Position numbers and translations under genes: made by a program | Assembly (NCBI GenBank): GCA_015679605.1 | Contig: JAAAVE010000198.1 | Span: forward strand, 2,848 to 18,094 | From: Podila epigama | Taxonomy: Eukaryota > Mortierellomycota > Mortierellomycetes > Mortierellales > Mortierellaceae | Direction: 5' to 3' | DNA: 15,247 bases | Notes under the pieces: model-generated | The model's input: only the letters and a program-made list of their open reading frames with translations | What the model was told of the DNA's origin: nothing | Database searches by the model: none | Shown here: in pieces, positions 11,301-15,247 of the stretch | Position numbering within the stretch: position 1 is the stretch's first letter | Layout of the letters: each line of letters begins with the position of its first letter

Positions 11301-14300
11301 AGTTGAATGCCTCATCTTTCTCCTGAGGACCGATTGGGTCAGCAATAAAGCATCCCCAAAGGGTGTCTGCCAAATCGATCGAGCTCCAATATACTGGAAA
11401 GAGTCTTGACATTGCCTTCAGGAAGACGAACCTATTTCGAAGCTGAATATTCTTGAAATACTCTTGCGAACTCTGATGTGATGCAGGAGTCACGAAGGCT
11501 TTCTCCGGAAGAAACACAATAATGTGTTAAAGTGAGTACTCTGGCGCATCGGCCATCGTGCGCACTAAATTATTCGTCACACTCATAAACGGATCGCAGA
11601 TAGGGGAGCTTACCTGCTACAGTCGGGCTAGGCGCCGGCGGTTGTCTCTTCACCGAGCTGGCATACGCTTTGAGGTCAGAGACGAACAGCTCTGGCAAGG
11701 AAACGCATGTCTGTTTGTAAAATTGGAGCCTAGTGTTTTCACCGTTTCGGAAGTGTAGTTCTACAGTCGAAATGAAGAATAAAATGTCAGAACGACACTA
11801 ATACAAGTATTTGTGCCTTTTCACCTTGTACTCGTCAAAAGTACATACCAAATATTTGCTGTATGACTTGCAATCCCCAAATAGCTCCTGGATGATTTGT
11901 TTTCAAGTCCTGTATGCAAAAGTCAACGAGTTCTTTGCGATCTTGAGGTAACGGTCCCACGCCAATGCCTTCCAAGAGCAGATTAATAATATTTCCAAGG
12001 ACATCAGGACTCACAGACGCTGCCACAGCATTTGCTTGTTCGTCTCTACTGGCAGCGTTCGGGGTTGCTGCTCGCAGAACATTGAGGAGAGTCATGAATG
12101 GGATGAGAGAAATAGGCCCTTCCTCCTGCATATCAAACAAACAAGAAGTTAGTCTAAGCGGTACAAATGTGAAAAGTTCCTTATGGAGTTTCGCTTCTTA
12201 TTCCTAGTACTTACAGGATTATATTTTGCGCGCTGAACCATGGCCTCGAACATGGATCTGGCTAGGTCTACTAATTGCTGATCCCAAATCTCCAGTGGTG
12301 CCGCTTGCAGCTTTGCAAAAAGATGCTTCAGGTAGTCTTGTGGCAATTTGCTGCTGAGGTCATTCAAAACTTGATACACGCCATACACAATCGACCGATG
12401 TTGGTTGCCCTACAAGTAATTCCAATTCATAATGTATATGTAAATCACTCAATACTTCCTACTATCAGCGCTTTGAATTTTCAAGGATGAAAAAACGACA
12501 ACTTACACCAACTGACGCCCAGATCAGATCCAAGTCCTCAATCGAGAAAGCCTTTGCCTGAACCATGAATACAAGGACATCCGTGCTCCTCTGGACGATT
12601 TCGAGATGAATGTTCGACCCGAAAATGTGACCAACGATTTGTAAGCTCTTTAGCCTCGAACAGAGGTGCCTATTGATGCAGGAGCATATGTTAAGTACAA
12701 TTTATATGCTACTTCAAACCACCGCAATAACAAAAATGAACAGCTGGTTTCCATGGCATTGACAAATACTTACTCGATAGGTATTTTATCCACTTCCACC
12801 TGCTCATCCACCTCTGTATCTGATCTTCTTCGGAATCGAGATCGACCTTGTTGAAGTCGCTGGATTCGTACAAGGACCTCCTTCAGTTCGATCAATCCTG
12901 CAAGCCTTAGATCCAGACGTGTAGTCTTCATTAGCCGAACCGCCATTTCCAGTCGAAAATCTGCAAATCTGGTTTCGCCAGCGTTCGTTTTGGAAATTGA
13001 ATCCTTGCTTTCAAAGTCGAAATCAATGTCTGGCTCTTGATGGAAGCTTGGAGACAAGGGTGCTCGAGAGCTCTCCAACAAGAAGTGTCCAACCAGGTTG
13101 ATGATGTTCAAAACTATCGATTTGTTCGCAGACTTGAATCCATCCAAGTGCTCGGGAAAATAGCTTAGGATGGCTGTCGTCAATCTTTTGGGGGTATCCA
13201 TTCCAGTAACAACTTGCGAATGATCTGGCTCACGAACTTGAGGTTGAATCTGAAGAGAAGAAGAAGAAGAAGTAATATAGCCATTCAGTGCAATAGTTTC
13301 CACGTTGATCATAGCATCCGATATTTCAACAAAGAGAAAAATGCTTACTCTCGAAAGTATGGTCAGTAAAAGTAGTATAGTCTTGAGCTTAATATCGTTG
13401 CGTTCTGGGTCTTGTGCAAGGCGCTCAATAGTCTCTAAGCAAAGGCTGATGCCGCCCAAGCTTACAAAGAGACTCTGAAATTCTAGTTGAACCTGTGGCG
13501 CATCGTCATCCTCCATCCCAAACTCGGATTGGTAATTCGAAAACCGAGCCAACCTCTCATGCGACAAACGTGAGGATCGCTTTGCGTTTCGTCGAGAGAT
13601 CTCAAAGTCGCCTTGATCAAACATCATTACCAGTGTCTGCGCGTATATCTCTGGAATATCATTATCTTGCTGGATAATCAGACAAGCTAGCTGGACAAAC
13701 TCTTGCAAGTAAGCAATAACGAGCCCTGGCTGAAGATTTGGTCTGAATATGATAGCAGAAAAAGGTTAGAATTTATTGTTAAAACATCGTATTCCGTCTT
13801 GATTTTTCTGATTTCTTTTAGCATGGTAAACGACAAGGTAAGAGACGTCACTTACCTGCGCTCGAGTAATACCTTTGCCCAAGCGCCAAAGTAAATGCTT
13901 TCGAGAAGTTGGCGTCTTGCAGAGGTATGTTCGGAGGTCTCTTGAGGCGCATCCTCCTTCCGCTGTTGAATCACTTGCTCCAGTATGTTTGTGATAGTTT
14001 CCATCACCTGTATAATATCAGCTGAAAAGTTTGATTAAAGCAAGAGGCAGGTGGACGAGACGAAGTTAGTAGCCATTTTTATGATTTTTTTTTGCTCCAT
14101 CTCTTTGGAGCAGGGACAACACATAAAAAAAAAGTTGTTGCAGAGTTGAGGTATACCTTGATGAAGTTGACGCGTAATATCGTCATATTGAGACATCAAC
14201 TCCCGCTCTGCCGAGGAAGTTGCGATATTGACTGTGGCTAGCTCTGACACGTATGGATTCGGGATCTCGAGTTGAAGGTCGGAGCCCTGGGCCATGCTGG

Positions 14301-14994
14301 ATCGTAGCGGTCGCTTGCGCTGGATGTGTGCCTGGGTCTGGAGCTCCTGCATGATGCTGGTGTGCTGATAGGACCCAACCTGTCCCGGATGATTGTACAA
14401 GTAGTTGCTATCACCCACAATCGGATGCACAGTCGAGAGATCGTCCATCGCTTGGATATCCGGAAAGTCGTCGTACTCTTCGTCAGAGTAGTTTTCCTCA
14501 TCGAGTTCGTCATCCTCTGCGCCGTCGTCATTGTCTGAAAAATCATCTTCGCCCGAGCTTTGGCCTGCTACATCGCTGTCATTAGCTGGTGATTCATCCC
14601 AGACTCTCCTGTTTTCCAAGTCACCCTTGGTGAGACCGCCAACACTGAACCGACTCACGTCGTCATGATGACCAGGATACAGAGGGATAGAAGCATCGGC
14701 GCGATGTCCTGTCAATATTTGGCTGTGCGTGTCACGGGGTTGATAGGCTGGAGGTGGTGGAAGATGGAAGGGTGTCCTGCCTTGCAGGTCCCTCTGTTCG
14801 GCCAGATCATTCTCGGGGGTGGTCCCCGTGACCATCTCTACAGTCTCACCCAGGAGATGGTTATGAGCCTTTGGGAGGACACTTTGCTCGGTTTCTGGGG
14901 CTCGCTCTGACGTCGTCTTGACAGGGTTATCTGGAGGGCCAACGGGAGTGGGACTGTCGTGCTGTAGCGTTGACTCTAGATTTTGAGTAGACAT
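2010..14994 (-). CDS. USP34: Giant ubiquitin-specific protease, USP34-type (31 exons, 3,317 aa)
   Basis: This cysteine protease removes ubiquitin from proteins. In order along the protein are an acidic disordered N-terminus with a PY motif (1-279), a helical-repeat-like region, a ubiquitin-like fold (about 1136-1213), a USP catalytic core (about 1662-2022), a second helical region to about 3190, and an acidic Ser/Gly tail. C1674 sits in the Cys box GLQNLGATCYVNS, QMDVDEFF is at 1750-1757, the zinc knuckle CSSC at 1838-1841 and H1942 in DSGHYYSYIKDR. The C-E-H knuckle and RLDMEPYT favour USP34 over USP9X/USP24, judged from memory without a search. Length is similar to human USP34 (about 3,500 aa). 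The start is the first in-frame ATG at 14994; the open frame extends upstream only to a TTG at 15072. Substrates are unknown. Animal USP34 acts in Wnt/axin and DNA-damage signalling, which need not carry over to a fungus. Confidence 0.95.
4659..4704. repeat. 23-bp tandem duplication inside intron 24
   Basis: Positions 4659-4681 and 4682-4704 are two adjacent 23-base copies that differ at one base (T versus C, at the 18th base of each unit). They lie 14 bases upstream, in the transcript sense, of the exon 25 acceptor (exon start 4644), in the zone where branch point and pyrimidine tract are expected. Both copies are transcribed within the intron and are absent from the coding sequence. Confidence 0.9.
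5581..6933 (-). other. Conserved C-terminal helical region of the USP9X/24/34 class (start)
   Basis: Directly after the protease fold, residues about 2023-2473 are rich in helix-forming hydrophobic patterns. They include LLYCPISQVRDAVVALIF (2155-2172), which resembles the 'CP..xVR' segment found after the catalytic domain in USP9X-type enzymes. The fungal DUF3517 family has been described in this position; assignment needs a profile search. A Ser-rich insertion (residues about 2319-2352) interrupts the helices and is probably a disordered loop. Confidence 0.6.
6934..8191 (-). other. USP (peptidase C19) catalytic domain, residues ~1662-2022
   Basis: The domain lies in exons 19-21. The Cys box has nucleophile C1674 (codon 8155-8153), and QMDVDEFF at 1750-1757 is the QQD-type box. 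A zinc-ribbon-like part has C1794, H1796, C1838 and C1841. LPQNLILHLKRF at 1856-1867 is the conserved core strand. H1942 (codon 7176-7174) lies in GHYYSYIKD, and WYHFNDSKV supplies N1970/D1971. AYMLFYER near 2013-2020 ends the fold. All triad positions are present, so the enzyme should be active. Introns at 7598-7677 and 7451-7545 flank the 52-nt exon that encodes the second zinc knuckle. Confidence 0.95.
10216..10534 (-). other. Ubiquitin-like fold inside the USP34-type protein (residues ~1136-1213)
   Basis: The segment begins with a beta strand (VMLTIKINYN) at the end of exon 11. It continues in exon 12 with FQLSIHPSSTLSTLRGAIATKL, written here as strand FQLSI, turn HPSST and helix LRGAIATKL, then a strand-turn EIRMYYLGREF, then TLEELNV and a final strand QTFLASRR. 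This order and spacing fit a ubiquitin beta-grasp fold. USP9X is known to carry such a domain upstream of its catalytic core. Intron 11 interrupts the first beta hairpin (10414-10498), so the coding part is 10534-10499 plus 10413-10216. Confidence 0.65.
13254..13272. repeat. GAA/TTC microsatellite forming a pyrimidine tract in intron 3
   Basis: A run of GAA units on the plus strand reads as TTC repeats in the transcript sense, immediately before the CAG acceptor at 13250. It serves as the polypyrimidine tract of intron 3 and is expected to be length-variable. Confidence 0.75.
14440..14550 (-). other. Acidic, disordered segment of the USP34-type protein (residues 149-185)
   Basis: Exon 1 codes for a low-complexity N-terminus. 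Residues 149-185 are dominated by Asp and Glu with interspersed Ser and Tyr (GEDDFSDNDDG, then EDDELDEENYSDEEYDD). Such stretches usually lack a fold and often bind basic partners or carry acidophilic-kinase phosphosites. A basic cluster QRKRPLR follows at 225-231 and could be a nuclear localisation signal. Confidence 0.7.
14743..14754 (-). other. PPxY (PY) motif, residues 81-84 (PPAY)
   Basis: The N-terminal tail contains LPPPPAYQ, which includes PPAY. PPxY motifs are the known ligands of WW domains in Nedd4/Rsp5-family HECT ubiquitin ligases. The motif lies in a predicted-disordered region, where it would be accessible. Binding is not shown by the sequence. Confidence 0.55.
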
Positions 14995-15084
14995 TTGCTC
15001 ACAACGAAACGACTTGCAGGGAGAGAGTTGTCTGAAGGTGGAGGCGCAAGTTTTGTTTGCAGGAAGGGTCAAACTAGTGGTTGA

Positions 15085-15163
15085 CTAAAAAAAAAATAAA
15101 CTGAGAATGAACAAGAGTAGAAAAGAATGAGGTTAGAGGGAGCAATGAATGGGTCATCCTCAC
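15085..15163 (-). other. Probable 5' leader intron of the USP34-type gene
   Basis: In the transcript sense a GTGAGG donor begins at 15163. A T-rich tract ending in TAG ends at 15085, giving a 79-nt intron similar in size to the coding introns. It would splice the leader upstream of the ATG at 14994. The intron contains the only upstream ATG before 14994 (15157-15155). The donor is imperfect, so this is probable rather than certain. Confidence 0.5.
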
Positions 15164-15166
15164 CAA

Positions 15167-15180
15167 GGTAGGGTTTAGGG
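15167..15180 (-). promoter_or_regulatory. Telomere-repeat-like box upstream of the USP34-type gene
   Basis: The plus strand reads GGTAGGGTTTAGGG, i.e. CCCTAAACCCTACC in the direction of transcription. It lies about 175 bp upstream of the start codon. Interstitial telomere-like motifs in promoters are bound by Myb-domain factors such as fission-yeast Teb1 and yeast Tbf1, and the plant telo-box (AAACCCTA) is similar. A regulatory role here is an inference from that resemblance. Confidence 0.35.
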
Positions 15181-15247
15181 CAAGGGAAAATAATGGGTGT
15201 TGACGATGGGATGGTGTTCTAGCTGATGCTGCGGCGGTTGCACCTTT

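Larger units (their letters stand above)
2010..14994 (-). other. Exon map of the USP34-type gene
   Basis: Exons, 5' to 3' on the minus strand: 14994-14157, 14021-13856, 13742-13349, 13249-12774, 12669-12507, 12409-12215, 12125-11849, 11760-11614, 11498-11149, 11038-10892, 10786-10499, 10413-10174, 10088-9828, 9734-9449, 9322-9151, 9057-8932, 8814-8727, 8647-8335, 8247-7678, 7597-7546, 7450-5581, 5460-5127, 5033-4951, 4858-4778, 4644-4366, 4261-4140, 4028-3826, 3749-3423, 3317-3060, 2948-2575, 2483-2010. Every junction is GT-AG and phase-consistent; the total is 9,954 nt including the stop. Most donors are GTAAGT-like and most acceptors CAG or TAG. Weaker calls are the exon 9 acceptor (AAG), the exon 28 acceptor (GAG), and the GTACAG, GTACCC and GTACAA donors of exons 13, 16 and 17. 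Confidence 0.8.

Noticed and set aside
2010-14994. Reading the minus-strand frames as many separate small genes
   Set aside because: Thirty introns of 76-135 nt join them in a single consistent frame to one stop, and the catalytic motifs of one enzyme are spread over three exons.
2010-14994. Assignment to USP9X or USP24 instead of USP34
   Set aside because: The USP9X/USP24 finger has C-x-x-C-P-H-like spacing as I recall. This protein has D-C-E-H and the RLDMEPYT segment, which fit USP34 better. A tree is needed to be sure of the subfamily.
14995-15072. 26-residue N-terminal extension of the giant protease
   Set aside because: The upstream open frame starts with TTG and contains no ATG before 14994, even if the probable leader intron is spliced out.

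Overview
The window is nuclear DNA of an intron-rich fungus, most likely an early-diverging lineage such as Mortierellomycota or Mucoromycota. That placement is an inference: the genes have many short GT-AG introns (76-135 nt), use the standard code, are closely spaced, and include a USP34-type deubiquitinase of a kind that budding yeast lacks. There are no bacterial features, RNA genes, CRISPR arrays or transposons that I can support.

Layout. Bases 1-789 are AT-rich intergenic DNA beginning with a 23-base A run; they hold only weak promoter-like and splice-like signals. Bases 790-1864 (+) carry a two-exon gene for a 320-residue Gly/Ala/Met-rich protein I do not recognise. It is built from three copies of a ~50-residue module. 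Bases 1865-2009 form a 145-bp gap between two convergent stop codons. Bases 2010-14994 (-) are filled by one giant gene that I assembled into 31 exons and 30 introns. It encodes a 3,317-residue ubiquitin-specific protease of the USP9X/USP24/USP34 class, closest to USP34. Bases 14995-15247 are its leader and promoter, with a telomere-repeat-like box and a probable leader intron.

The giant protein has an acidic, disordered N-terminus with a PPxY motif, a long helical-repeat-like region, an internal ubiquitin-like fold, a complete USP catalytic core (C1674, H1942, N1970/D1971), a second long helical region and an acidic Ser/Gly-rich tail. The two genes are tail to tail, share almost no 3' space and show no evident functional link. 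Their codon use differs strongly, which suggests the small gene is much more highly expressed. The most novel item is the small triplicated-module protein. The most checkable items are two stop-free in-frame introns, a leader intron that would remove an upstream ORF, and an ambiguous exon 8/9 junction.
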